From positions 62,001 to 126,000 of the forward strand of contig CACXPX010000003.1 of NCBI GenBank assembly GCA_902769705.1: 64,000 nt of DNA, given 5' to 3'. The position numbers and the translations under genes were made by a program. Within the stretch, counting starts at the first letter, position 1. Each line of letters opens with the position of its first letter. Positions 51,999 to 60,678 of the stretch are shown here, piece after piece. The notes under the pieces were generated by a model. The model was given only the letters and a program-made list of their open reading frames with translations, searched no databases and was not told the origin of the DNA. The DNA is from an uncultured Prevotellaceae bacterium (GTDB lineage: Bacteria > Bacteroidota > Bacteroidia > Bacteroidales > Bacteroidaceae).

Positions 51999-53712
51999 AT
52001 CAAACCGTTACATGCCCATCCTGCTGACACTATGCGTTGTCATTGGCATTGTCATCGGGAGCTTCTACGCCAACCACTTTTCTGGCAACAGGCTTAATAT
52101 CATCAACTCGGGAAGCAACAGGCTTAACAATCTGCTTCATATCATCGACGACCAATATGTAGACACAGTCAACATCGACTCGTTGGTGGAAAATGCCATT
52201 CCGCAAATACTTGCCGAACTCGACCCACACTCGGTCTATCTGAGCAAGCAAGACGTGCAGACGGCCAACGACGACCTGAAAGGCTCGTTCTCGGGAGTGG
52301 GCATCGAATTCACCATACGCGAAGACACTATCCACGTGCAGAATGTCATCAAGAACGGTCCTGCAGAGCGTGCCGGACTGTTGGCTGGAGACAAAATCGT
52401 GACCATCGATGACCAACCATTCGTTGGCAAAATTTGCACCAACCAAGAGGCCATGCACCGGCTGAAAGGCCCTAAAGACACCAAGGTGAAAGTGGGAATC
52501 ATCCGCTACGGACACAAGGACGTACAAGACTTCACCATCACACGCGGTGAGATCCCCCAACGAAGCATTGCCTCAACCTACATGATTGACAAAGAGACGG
52601 GATACATCCGCATCAAGAGCTTTGGCGAAACCACCTATGCCGAACTGCTTGTGGCTTTGGCCGCCCTCTCCGAAGAAGGGTTCAACAACCTCATCATCGA
52701 CTTGCGCGACAACACGGGCGGCTATCTCGATCGGGCCATCCAGATTTCAAACGAGTTCCTGCCCCGCAACAAACTCATTGTCTATACCGAGGGTCGCAAG
52801 TCGGCACGACAGGAATACCGCTCCAACGGACACGGAAGCTACCAGAAACTGCCGCTCATTGTGCTCATCAACGAAGGTTCGGCATCTGCATCCGAGATTT
52901 TTGCTGGTGCCATGCAAGACAACGACCGCGCCACCATCATCGGCCGACGCTCGTTTGGCAAAGGATTGGTGCAGCAGCAAATAGGATTCAACGACGGTTC
53001 GATGATCCGCTTGACCATCGCCCGCTACTACACACCATCGGGAAGATGCATACAGAAGCCCTACGAGATGGGCAAAGATGCCAACTACGAGCAAGACCTC
53101 TTGACGCGCTACCAGCATGGTGAGTTCTTCAACCAAGACAGCATCAAGCACACCGGCCCAGCCTATCACACGGGCATCGGTCGCGAGGTATACGGTGGTG
53201 GTGGCATCACGCCCGACATCTTTGTGCCTGAAGACACCACCGACATGACATCCTACTACAAACAGGCGTCTATGAGCGGACTCATCTTGCAATTTGCATA
53301 CAGCTACACCGACGACAACCGGCTCAAGCTCAACAATTTCAAGGAGATGTCGCGGTTGGTCGACTATCTGAACAAACAGAACATGGTGGAGAAGTTCGCT
53401 GTCTATGCCGACAACCACGGGCTAAAGCGTCGCAACCTGATGATTATGAAGTCGCACAAGCTGTTGGAGCGTTACATCCACAGCCGCATCATCTACAACA
53501 TGCTCGACGAGAGTTCATGGAACCAGTACATCAACCAAGACGACCCCGTCATTCGCGAGGCATTGAAAGTGTTCAAGGACAACGCATCGTTCCCCACCAA
53601 GCCCGAGCAGCAAAAGACGGGTAAGAAACAGCAGAAGGTAGCGCAGGGCAATGGCATGCGATATATCGAGACCGACCTCTATCGCTCGCACAAATACATT
53701 GCCCGCACATGA
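51985..53712 (+). CDS. S41 family C-terminal processing peptidase with PDZ domain
   Basis: 575 residues. An N-terminal transmembrane anchor (~10-28), a PDZ domain (~85-170, with GIEFTIREDTIHVQNVIKNG) and the S41 catalytic core with the nucleophile Ser in NEGSASASEIFAGAMQD and general-base Lys in GRRSFGKGLVQQQ. It should work in the periplasm, trimming the C-termini of proteins. The ATG lies 14 bp before the end of the dCMP deaminase gene, and the following cyclo-ligase gene starts at its stop as ATGA. Confidence 0.94.
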   Translation: MNQNKSNRYMPILLTLCVVIGIVIGSFYANHFSGNRLNIINSGSNRLNNLLHIIDDQYVDTVNIDSLVENAIPQILAELDPHSVYLSKQDVQTANDDLKGSFSGVGIEFTIREDTIHVQNVIKNGPAERAGLLAGDKIVTIDDQPFVGKICTNQEAMHRLKGPKDTKVKVGIIRYGHKDVQDFTITRGEIPQRSIASTYMIDKETGYIRIKSFGETTYAELLVALAALSEEGFNNLIIDLRDNTGGYLDRAIQISNEFLPRNKLIVYTEGRKSARQEYRSNGHGSYQKLPLIVLINEGSASASEIFAGAMQDNDRATIIGRRSFGKGLVQQQIGFNDGSMIRLTIARYYTPSGRCIQKPYEMGKDANYEQDLLTRYQHGEFFNQDSIKHTGPAYHTGIGREVYGGGGITPDIFVPEDTTDMTSYYKQASMSGLILQFAYSYTDDNRLKLNNFKEMSRLVDYLNKQNMVEKFAVYADNHGLKRRNLMIMKSHKLLERYIHSRIIYNMLDESSWNQYINQDDPVIREALKVFKDNASFPTKPEQQKTGKKQQKVAQGNGMRYIETDLYRSHKYIART

Positions 53713-54239
53713 ACAAGAAAGAACTGCGACAACTGATTCGCTCACGCAAGCGACTGTTCGACAAGCAAGCCTTGGACGAACAGTCGCTTGTTCGTATAAA
53801 GCAACTGATGAGCCACCCACGACTCATCGCCGCCAAAACCATCATGATGTACTACTCCCTACCCGACGAAGTCGATACCCACGAAGCCATCCGTCAGCTT
53901 GTCAAGCAGGGAAAGACCGTGCTGCTGCCTGTGGTCACGAGCGAGGACTCTATGATTCTGCGCCGCTATGAACAAGCTACCGACTTGCGCACAGGCGCCT
54001 TTGGAATCATGGAACCCGTAGGGCAACATTTCAACGACTACGACCAGATTGAACTTGCTGTAGTCCCAGGTGTTGCATTCGATGCAGAAGGACATCGGCT
54101 CGGACGCGGACGAGGCTACTACGACCGCTTCCTCCCACGCCTACCCCACGCCTACAAGCTCGGCCTATGCTTCGATTTTCAAAAGGTGGAGCATGTACCC
54201 ACCGATGCCAACGACATCCGCATGGACGAGGTCTTGTAG
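53709..54239 (+). CDS. 5-formyltetrahydrofolate cyclo-ligase
   Basis: 176 residues. The N-terminal basic helix (KKELRQLIRSRKRLF), IMMYYSLPDEVDTH, LPVV and the glycine-rich nucleotide motif AFDAEGHRLGRGRGYYDRFL are conserved. It converts 5-formyl-THF to methenyl-THF with ATP, linking to folD in this window. Last gene of the M3-dCMP deaminase-S41 operon, followed by a strong terminator. Confidence 0.94.
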   Translation: MNKKELRQLIRSRKRLFDKQALDEQSLVRIKQLMSHPRLIAAKTIMMYYSLPDEVDTHEAIRQLVKQGKTVLLPVVTSEDSMILRRYEQATDLRTGAFGIMEPVGQHFNDYDQIELAVVPGVAFDAEGHRLGRGRGYYDRFLPRLPHAYKLGLCFDFQKVEHVPTDANDIRMDEVL

Positions 54240-54303
54240 CCAACGCTTTATCATCAAGAATTAGAGAACTAACGGGCGCTGGCCGGTGCTTTCCTCACAA
54301 TAC

Positions 54304-54335
54304 AAAAAATGCAGCCATTTCTGACTGCATTTTTT
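54304..54335. terminator. Terminator after the cyclo-ligase gene
   Basis: AAAAAATGCAG and CTGCATTTTTT: 11-bp stem with A/T tracts on both sides, working in both directions. Confidence 0.9.
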
Positions 54336-54392
54336 GTGATATTCGTTTTTGCCCTTACTCCTTAAATTATAATAAGGTGGATGGGCAACGGA

Positions 54393-54575
54393 TTATTCAT
54401 CCCAAACGTTGGGAGTCTTGGGGAGGCCTTCTTCCTCGGTGAACATGTTGTCTTTGCTGAATTGATCACCACTACCCACTTCATTATTAAGTGTTGACAA
54501 TGGTGACGCTGTGTCCATCAAAGCCTCCATTTCCACGTCCTTAACTTTAATAGCAGGAATAATATACTTTTTCAT
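54393..54575 (-). CDS. Small hypothetical protein, MKKYI-type
   Basis: 60 residues: MKKYIIPAIKVKDVEMEALM, then a Ser/Thr/Gly/Asn-rich part and an acidic C-terminus ending NVWDE. No signal peptide. Small proteins with this kind of start (KKYI.P...V...E.L) are common near surface protein genes in Prevotellaceae, as far as I recall. It starts 21 bp after the large surface protein gene on the same strand, so the two are co-transcribed. A peptide modified and secreted after synthesis is one possibility, not shown. Confidence 0.6.
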   Translation of the reverse strand: MKKYIIPAIKVKDVEMEALMDTASPLSTLNNEVGSGDQFSKDNMFTEEEGLPKTPNVWDE

Positions 54576-54596
54576 TGTTAATGTCCTCCTTCTATT

Positions 54597-57500
54597 TTAT
54601 TTGTTAATCATTTTCTTGCCATTCACGATTACTACACCCTTGTAGTTCTTATCAACTCGCTGACCATTCAGGTTGTAGATGGCGGCATTACCAGTTTCTA
54701 TGGCTATACCCTTGATTGCTGTCACAATATCATTGAAAGCGAAGCCCTTAGCCTCACCAGTCTCACCTGCGGGAACAGCCAGATAAGCCTTGTGGGCACC
54801 ATTCTGGAATGCAGCACCACCCTCGGTGCGATAGTAGAAGCCGACACTGTTCGCATCGCCTTTGCCATTCAACGACAGAGCATAGAACTTATATGTGCCC
54901 GTGCTGCCTTTTGGAGCCGTAGTCGTGGCTGCCACGTCTGAACCCAGCAGCATGTTGTCATCATCACCAGTACCAGCCTCGGTAGTAACTTCAAACGAGA
55001 AGCCATCACGCGGAGTGCTAGTCTTCAGCACAACTGCAGTACCAGCAGGAATCACATCACCAGCAGTGTATTCCTTGCTCACTGTCAACTTACCATTATT
55101 CACCTTATAGGTAATAGCCGACATATTTGCTGGCACAACCAGATTCTTTTCGCCGTAATAAAGTGTACCATAGTAATTTGTGCCATCCGTAGCAGCAGCA
55201 GAGATTGTTACCTCGACAGTCTCGGGAGCCTCCACCTTCTTATAAAGCTGGATAGCCTTCTGGCCTGTATAAGATGCAGACTTATAGTAGCGGAAACGAG
55301 TCTGGTTGCTTGCAGAATTGTAACGCAGGTATGCTCCTCCTGAAACTATATTGGCGTTGCCTTCATTGTCGAAACTAATAGTATTCGTATATTCCTCACT
55401 AGCATTTGTTGCTAAACCGTTGGTGTCTGAGGTTTGGCCGATATAATAGCCAGAAGCACTCTTGATTGAATAGCCTCCAGTAGTCATGCTGGACAATGTA
55501 AATGCATTTGCTGTTGAAGCTTCGATAGAGCCATTATCTATCACAACTTCAATTGTGTTGCTAACAGCATCAAGGGTTGCAAGGCTTCCATCGAAAGCAA
55601 GCGTACCTTCTTCGTAAACAATCAGATATTCACCGTCGGTAACATCGTCGATAGATGTAACCTTTTCGAAGACAGCCGTTTCGCCAGACGGAGCATTGCT
55701 CACCGTCAGTGTATAGCTGGCCGAGCCTTCATTATAAGAGACGTTGCCTTCAAAGGATGCAGTAATAGTAGCGGAACCAGCAGCGATGATGGTCACCTTA
55801 CCAGTAGCATCCACTGTAGCCACAGCCTCATTATCGCTGCTATAGGTTACTGCGAGAGAATTGGGATTAGTCAGCTCGTTAGTGAAGGGCTCATCACCTA
55901 CTTGCTTTGTGATGGTGGTTGTTGCATAACTCAGTCCAGCTGGCTGTTTGCTGCGTTCAATGGCAACAATGTAGTTATTGCTATCAAATTCTGGCGTTGA
56001 ATTATACTCCTTCAACTTTCCATAAATCGTAACTACATCATTTACACCAAGGTCGTCCATCGAAGAGAAACCCGTATTATTCAGATTCTTACCACCATAG
56101 ACTTTCAATTCCGGTGTAGTTGTGCCTTCGTCAGCAATCGAATAGGTGATAGAGTTGTATTTGTCACTATAGCTTTCTACCTGCGTAACAACACCCTTTA
56201 CATAAACAAAATCCGAAGATTCGTTCTCTTCTAAGCCTTCTATCAGAGTCAGAGCCTCTGCAACTGTCATCACAGTTTGTTTCGTGAAGGTCTTTTCGGC
56301 TACTTCGCTGGGCGTCTTGCCGCTCTCAACTGCAATAGCCTTGACTGTTGTCGTGGCGCCGAGAGTGAAGGGTGCTGAATATTGAGTGCTGCTTGTAGTA
56401 GGATCAGTTCCATCAGTAGTATAGTAGATCGTTGCTTCATCATCAGCTGTAATCGTTATAGTTGTTTCACCTAAGAAAGGAGTAGTACCAGAAATAGTGG
56501 GAGGAGTAACTGTGCCCTCAGGGGTAATGGTGACAACGACCTGTGAAAGACGAACTTGAGCAGAAGCAGAAAATACTACTGATGTGGCACTACCAGTCCA
56601 TGTTCCACCATTATATGAACCTGTCTCTGTTGAAAGGTTATCGACGGAATAACTTCCTGTCTTTGTAAAGACAATCTTCGTGATTTTGCCAGATGTTGTT
56701 GAGAAAGTCGTTGTAGAATTAGCATAAAGTCGATATTCTGATGTAGCGAAAGCTGCATCAGTACTGGACATCGTAACGCCAGATTTGGTAACAGCATCTG
56801 GACTATTATTAGCTGACGTAGTTCCTATGTCAGTACCAGCTACAAAAGTCACATCACCTCCCTCAAATGGAGTAGAATCTATGACTGTTAACGTATATGT
56901 TGCAGACGATGCCTGATATTGCCCTGTAGCACCTGCATAGCTTGCAGTAATAATTGTCGTTCCTTCTGCAACGAGTGTTACATTACCACTTGCATCAATA
57001 GTTGCTGCATTTTCGTTACTACTTTTCCAAGAAACGGTTGCACCGCTGATAGCTGAGCCATTAGCAGTTACAGTTGCCGTTAGTTTACCTGCAGCAGTAC
57101 TTGTATGAACATCAGTATTAGTGATACCGCTGGCATCAATGGTGGTTGTTGTGGCGACATCAGAGGATACTTCCTCAAGCCAGACATCAGTTTGAGTATT
57201 AGCATATGATCCAAACTGCGTTCCAGAATTATTCTTTTGAATCGAATAGCTTCCAATACTTAATCGGATTTTGGAGTTTTGGTTCGAAACTGTAAAGGTA
57301 GCAGCGTCTTTAACCACTTGCACTTTACCATTATCTTTACCATTCTTAAGGGAGAGATAGAAACCGTTTTCGAATTGTATAGTCCAACTTGTTCCACTAC
57401 CTGTAAAAGTAAAGACTGTAGCATCGGTCTTGCTCGTGATGGCAGTTCCTGCAATGGATTGACTGGCAGCGCTTCCATCAACCGAAAGGTAATAATCTGT

Positions 57501-57662
57501 ACTACCCGAAGTTGCTCCAATATAGTATTGCTTACCACTTACTATATTCGAGTAATCTGTAATTCTTTCTGCTCCCCACGCTGTTCCAGCGCCGAAGACG
57601 CACATACAGACCAGCAGCATTAAACCGCGTAGTCGTTTCAAATTTAGTAATTTTTCTTTCAT
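54597..57662 (-). CDS. Large surface protein with Ig-like (BIG_2), chitobiase-type and OB-like domains
   Basis: 1021 residues with a signal peptide (MKEKLLNLKRLRGLMLLVCMCVFGAGTAWG). Two bacterial Ig-like group 2 domains (~180-270, with SWKSSNENAATIDASGNVTLVAEG, and ~595-675), a chitobiase/hexosaminidase C-terminal-like domain (~385-460, ATIYYTTDGTDPTTSS), an OB-fold-like domain (~470-570, VYVKGVVTQVESYSDKYNSI) and a C-terminal sorting-like end (IYNLNGQRVDKNYKGVVIVNGKKMINK, split by me here only as a description). No catalytic residues were recognised, so it is probably an adhesin or structural surface protein. The start was chosen for the signal peptide. Confidence 0.8.
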   Translation of the reverse strand: MKEKLLNLKRLRGLMLLVCMCVFGAGTAWGAERITDYSNIVSGKQYYIGATSGSTDYYLSVDGSAASQSIAGTAITSKTDATVFTFTGSGTSWTIQFENGFYLSLKNGKDNGKVQVVKDAATFTVSNQNSKIRLSIGSYSIQKNNSGTQFGSYANTQTDVWLEEVSSDVATTTTIDASGITNTDVHTSTAAGKLTATVTANGSAISGATVSWKSSNENAATIDASGNVTLVAEGTTIITASYAGATGQYQASSATYTLTVIDSTPFEGGDVTFVAGTDIGTTSANNSPDAVTKSGVTMSSTDAAFATSEYRLYANSTTTFSTTSGKITKIVFTKTGSYSVDNLSTETGSYNGGTWTGSATSVVFSASAQVRLSQVVVTITPEGTVTPPTISGTTPFLGETTITITADDEATIYYTTDGTDPTTSSTQYSAPFTLGATTTVKAIAVESGKTPSEVAEKTFTKQTVMTVAEALTLIEGLEENESSDFVYVKGVVTQVESYSDKYNSITYSIADEGTTTPELKVYGGKNLNNTGFSSMDDLGVNDVVTIYGKLKEYNSTPEFDSNNYIVAIERSKQPAGLSYATTTITKQVGDEPFTNELTNPNSLAVTYSSDNEAVATVDATGKVTIIAAGSATITASFEGNVSYNEGSASYTLTVSNAPSGETAVFEKVTSIDDVTDGEYLIVYEEGTLAFDGSLATLDAVSNTIEVVIDNGSIEASTANAFTLSSMTTGGYSIKSASGYYIGQTSDTNGLATNASEEYTNTISFDNEGNANIVSGGAYLRYNSASNQTRFRYYKSASYTGQKAIQLYKKVEAPETVEVTISAAATDGTNYYGTLYYGEKNLVVPANMSAITYKVNNGKLTVSKEYTAGDVIPAGTAVVLKTSTPRDGFSFEVTTEAGTGDDDNMLLGSDVAATTTAPKGSTGTYKFYALSLNGKGDANSVGFYYRTEGGAAFQNGAHKAYLAVPAGETGEAKGFAFNDIVTAIKGIAIETGNAAIYNLNGQRVDKNYKGVVIVNGKKMINK

Positions 57663-57714
57663 AATGATATTGTTAATATTGATATTTAAGTTTCGAATGA
57701 GCATATAGAGAACA

Positions 57715-57732
57715 TGTGGAGTAAAACTCCAC
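57715..57732 (-). promoter_or_regulatory. Hairpin in the leader of the surface protein gene
   Basis: GTGGAG and CTCCAC form a perfect 6-bp stem with a TAAAA-type loop, between the promoter and the ATG. It could be a regulatory structure; no ligand or factor can be named. Confidence 0.4.
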
Positions 57733-57742
57733 TATTCGTTTG

Positions 57743-57750
57743 CAAAATTA
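57743..57750 (-). promoter_or_regulatory. Promoter -7 element of the surface protein-small protein operon
   Basis: TAATTTTG on the minus strand, 80 nt before the ATG at 57662. The rest of the gap 57751-58037 is AT-rich with no ORF or repeat that I can see. Confidence 0.5.
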
Positions 57751-58037
57751 GAAAAACTATTTGAAAGGAACAACAAAAATGGTGTTAAATCTTTCGCAAT
57801 CAATGCATTTTCTCTCTTACTCCGCTCAAAACGACTATTGTTGCTTCCCCAAAATGATATTGACGAGCGTGATGCGGCAAAGTTAAAGAATATTGAACAA
57901 TGAATCTTATTTATCCAACTTTTATCAAGAAAGAGAATTAATTATTATGAAAAAGATTGACAAAAACGCATTATCTATTTCTTTCATTCCAGGTTTGAAA
58001 TTGCTTGAAAATAGGTTGCGGTGAGCTGGAAAATTGA

Positions 58038-58357
58038 CTTTTCACTCCCATTTTTACTCCACGGAGTTGTCACATGTGGCATCTGAGGGTGTCAGGTGTT
58101 ATACCTAACACGCTCACATGTGGCATCTGAGGGCCTCAGATGTTACATGTGACAGCCTCAAAGCATAGCTCTGACAACCTGAAAACATAGCTCTTGAGTG
58201 CCCAAAGCATAACTCTGACCATCCAACAAGATGTAAAGAAAACGGAAGTAGTTGATAGTCAATTACTTGCAAAACCATCGATTTTTGCATCATCTTCCAC
58301 CAATTGTCTTCTCGCTTCAAATAACGCCCGTTTTTAGGGTCTAAAATTTGGAATTAT
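58038..58357 (-). repeat. Dispersed intergenic element, copy B (~320 bp)
   Basis: Reverse complement of this stretch aligns from end to end with copy A (1468-1765): AATAATTCCAAATTTTAG at its start (58350s), ACTTCCGTTTTC (~58245), ATGCTTT units, the 22-bp array (58067-58220) and TGGGAGTGAAAAG at the end. It stands in the gap between the surface protein and the symporter genes, next to an inverted-repeat element. No ORF. Confidence 0.8.
58067..58220 (-). repeat. 22-bp periodic array in copy B (seven units)
   Basis: Seven consecutive 22-bp units begin at 58067, 58089, 58111, 58133, 58155, 58177 and 58199. Units 1 and 3 read GTCACATGTGGCATCTGAGG-like; units 4-7 carry the inverted form (CTCAGATGTTACATGTGACA, CTCAAAGCATAGCTCTGACA). 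CACATGTG in the centre is a palindrome. Confidence 0.8.
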
Positions 58358-58365
58358 TTTTACAA

Positions 58366-58490
58366 ATAGTAAAAGGTCTAAAGAGCTTAAAGAGGAGTGG
58401 TAGGGTTTAAAAGGACAATACCCAATGCATTCGTCTCTTTATGCCTCATCACTTCCCTTTAAACCCTTTATACTCTTTACCCCTCCTCCA
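58366..58490. repeat. Imperfect inverted-repeat element, copy 2
   Basis: The left arm (GGTCTAAAGAGCTTAAAGAGGAGTG..AGGGTTTAAAAGGAC) matches the reverse complement of the right arm (GGGGTAAAGAGTATAAAGGGTTTAAAGGGAAGTG) imperfectly. The right arm reaches into the last codons of the symporter gene (ends at 58477). Same family as 22471-22606 and 59906-60018. Confidence 0.7.
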
Positions 58491-59871
58491 TATCGTGGTC
58501 AAGCCGGTCGCGCCAGAGGTATTTGCGTGTTTCGTGCACGATGATGCCGTTGAGCAAGAGCAGCGAGACAAGATTGGGAATGGCCATCAATGCATTCATA
58601 CAGTCGGCAAGGTTCCAGACAATCTGTAGATTGGCCACACTTCCCACGAAGACCGCTACGATGTAGAGCACACGATAGACGATGACAGGTGATGGGTGAT
58701 GGGGGGTGGGTGAAGGGTGCTTCTTGAACTTCAGCGAGAGATATTGAACCGCCCGCTCGCCATAGTAGCTCCAACCAAGAATGGTAGAGAAGGCAAACGT
58801 GAGCAAGCCGAACGTCAGTAAGGGGGCACCTACATAGGGAATCTTGCTGAAGGCCACCTTCGTGAGGGCTGCTCCGTCGCTATACGAGATATCGGGATAG
58901 GCGATGATGCTGGAAACGATGACCAATCCCGTGAGGGCGCAGATGACCACCGTGTCCCAAAATGTGCCCGACGACGAGACAAGAGCCTGGCGCACAGGGT
59001 TGCGCGTCTGTGCTGCTGCCGCCACGATGGGTGCCGAACCCATACCCGACTCGTTGCTGAAAAGACCGCGTGCAATTCCGAAGCGTGCCGCCATCATCAC
59101 CGTTGTACCTACGAATCCGCCCCCAGCAGCCTGTGGCGAGAAGGCCGATTGGCAAATCAGCTGGATGGCTGGCCAAAGGAAATGACAGTTTACTATAAGA
59201 ATGTAGATGCACCCCAGCACATAGAACAAAGCCATGAAAGGCACCAGCATGGTGCAGACGCGAGCAATAGCCTTCACGCCGCCGAGGATGACGGCTCCCG
59301 TGAGCGCGCAAACAAAAGCACCCACGATGTAGGGAGAAAGGCCATAGGTCTCGCGCGAGAGCGTGGCGATGGCGTTGGCTTGCACGGTGTTGCCAATGCC
59401 AAACGATGCACAAGCGGTGAAGATGGCAAAAAGAATGGCCAACCACGTCCACCCCAACCCGCGTTCGAGTGCATACATAGGACCGCCAAGCATCTTTCCA
59501 TCGGCTGTCTTCACGCGGTATTTGATGGCCAACAACCCTTCGGCATATTTCGTGGAAATGCCAAACACGCCCGTGAGCCAGCACCACAGCACAGCGCCCG
59601 GCCCGCCCAACGCCACAGCCGTAGCCACACCGATGATGTTACCCGTTCCGATGGTAGCTGCCAAAGCTGTAGCCAAAGCGCCAAACTGCGACACATCGCC
59701 CTTGGCTTGATTGTCGGGTCGCACGGAGAGGCGGATGGCCGTGAGCAGTTTTCGTTGGGGAAACCGCAGTCGAATGGTGAGGAAGATATGTGTGCCCAGC
59801 AGCAGGATAATCATTGGCCACCCCCAGAGAAGGGTGGAAAGCTGGGAAAGGAAGTCGTTCAGGGATTCCAT
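58477..59871 (-). CDS. Alanine/glycine:cation symporter (AgcS family)
   Basis: 464 residues with ~11 predicted transmembrane helices, matching the amino-acid:sodium symporter family (DagA/AlsT): FGALATALAATIGTGNIIGVATAVALGGPGAVLWCW near the N-terminus and the GLFSNESGMGSAPIVAAAAQT loop. It takes up alanine or glycine with sodium. A cytoplasmic loop near residue ~395 holds a low-complexity insertion (KKHPSPTPHHPSPV) made by GTGATGGGTG-type repeats (~58686-58720). Inverted-repeat elements flank the gene on both sides. Confidence 0.92.
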   Translation of the reverse strand: MESLNDFLSQLSTLLWGWPMIILLLGTHIFLTIRLRFPQRKLLTAIRLSVRPDNQAKGDVSQFGALATALAATIGTGNIIGVATAVALGGPGAVLWCWLTGVFGISTKYAEGLLAIKYRVKTADGKMLGGPMYALERGLGWTWLAILFAIFTACASFGIGNTVQANAIATLSRETYGLSPYIVGAFVCALTGAVILGGVKAIARVCTMLVPFMALFYVLGCIYILIVNCHFLWPAIQLICQSAFSPQAAGGGFVGTTVMMAARFGIARGLFSNESGMGSAPIVAAAAQTRNPVRQALVSSSGTFWDTVVICALTGLVIVSSIIAYPDISYSDGAALTKVAFSKIPYVGAPLLTFGLLTFAFSTILGWSYYGERAVQYLSLKFKKHPSPTPHHPSPVIVYRVLYIVAVFVGSVANLQIVWNLADCMNALMAIPNLVSLLLLNGIIVHETRKYLWRDRLDHDMEEG

Positions 59872-59905
59872 GTTGTATTTACACCTTATTTATATATATA
59901 GCGCT

Positions 59906-60018
59906 TAAAGAGCATAAGGGGGAGTGGAAGGGTTTAATGGGACAATAGCCTATGAGTTGGTGGACTAACGTCCCATTTATGCTCTCTCACTCCCCTTTAA
60001 GCCCTTTATGCCCATTTA
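59906..60018. repeat. Imperfect inverted-repeat element, copy 3
   Basis: The left arm (GCTTAAAGAGCATAAGGGGGAGTGGAAGGG) and the reverse complement of the right arm (GGGCATAAAGGGCTTAAAGGGGAGTGAGAGAG) match. It lies between the symporter start (59871) and the end of the DUF4230 gene (60016), overlapping its stop codon. Confidence 0.7.
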
Positions 60019-60678
60019 TTTCTCAAATCTTATCCTTATATTCTCAAACCCCATTGAGCGTAACAGCTGATAGAACTGTGCCGAGGCGTTCTGCTCAGCC
60101 GACTCAATGTTCTTTTTTGTCATGCAACGGGCCAACATCGCACGATAAGCCTTGCGATAAAGAGCCGCGCGATCGTTCTGACTCCAAGTGCCATTCTCAT
60201 AGAACGACTTGGTGCGCGCCTCGTCGATGAAATCGTTGTCGAGCAACTTCACGGGAGGCAGAATGGCCGTCACAGTGTCGCCTTGCAAGGAGATCCAGCC
60301 CTCGCGTGTTTCGTGCATATCAATGCCCAAACGCAACGTTCCATAATAGATGCGCACCAGTTCGTTGTCGCCGAAGAAGCCGTGGCGGACGGTGTCGACA
60401 ATCTCCTCGTTGCTGATGGAAAGGAACTCCCACTCCCCAATGTTCTCCATCGACTTGATTTGCGTGGGCGAAAGGGTGAGCTCGCCCTCGTCATCGAGGG
60501 AGATGCTGGAGGTGCGGCTGAAAAACATGAACAGCAACACGCCCAAAACCAACAACACAATCAAAGCTCCGATATACATCAAAGCACGCTTTGAAAGACC
60601 GCCAAGCATAGCGAAGAGGTCGTCGAGTGTGGGGTCCGTCTGCGTATTGCGCTTATTTCTGCTCTTTTTTGTTGCCAT
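60016..60678 (-). CDS. DUF4230 family membrane protein
   Basis: 220 residues. A basic N-terminus (KKSRNKRNT), one transmembrane helix (~33-53, YIGALIVLLVLGVLLFMFF) and a DUF4230 domain (ISLDDEGELTLSPTQIKSMENIGEWEFLSI... to RIRFEK). DUF4230 proteins are membrane-anchored with unknown role. Its ATG lies 26 bp inside the end of the next upstream gene, another DUF4230 protein, so they are translated together. Confidence 0.8.
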   Translation of the reverse strand: MATKKSRNKRNTQTDPTLDDLFAMLGGLSKRALMYIGALIVLLVLGVLLFMFFSRTSSISLDDEGELTLSPTQIKSMENIGEWEFLSISNEEIVDTVRHGFFGDNELVRIYYGTLRLGIDMHETREGWISLQGDTVTAILPPVKLLDNDFIDEARTKSFYENGTWSQNDRAALYRKAYRAMLARCMTKKNIESAEQNASAQFYQLLRSMGFENIRIRFEK

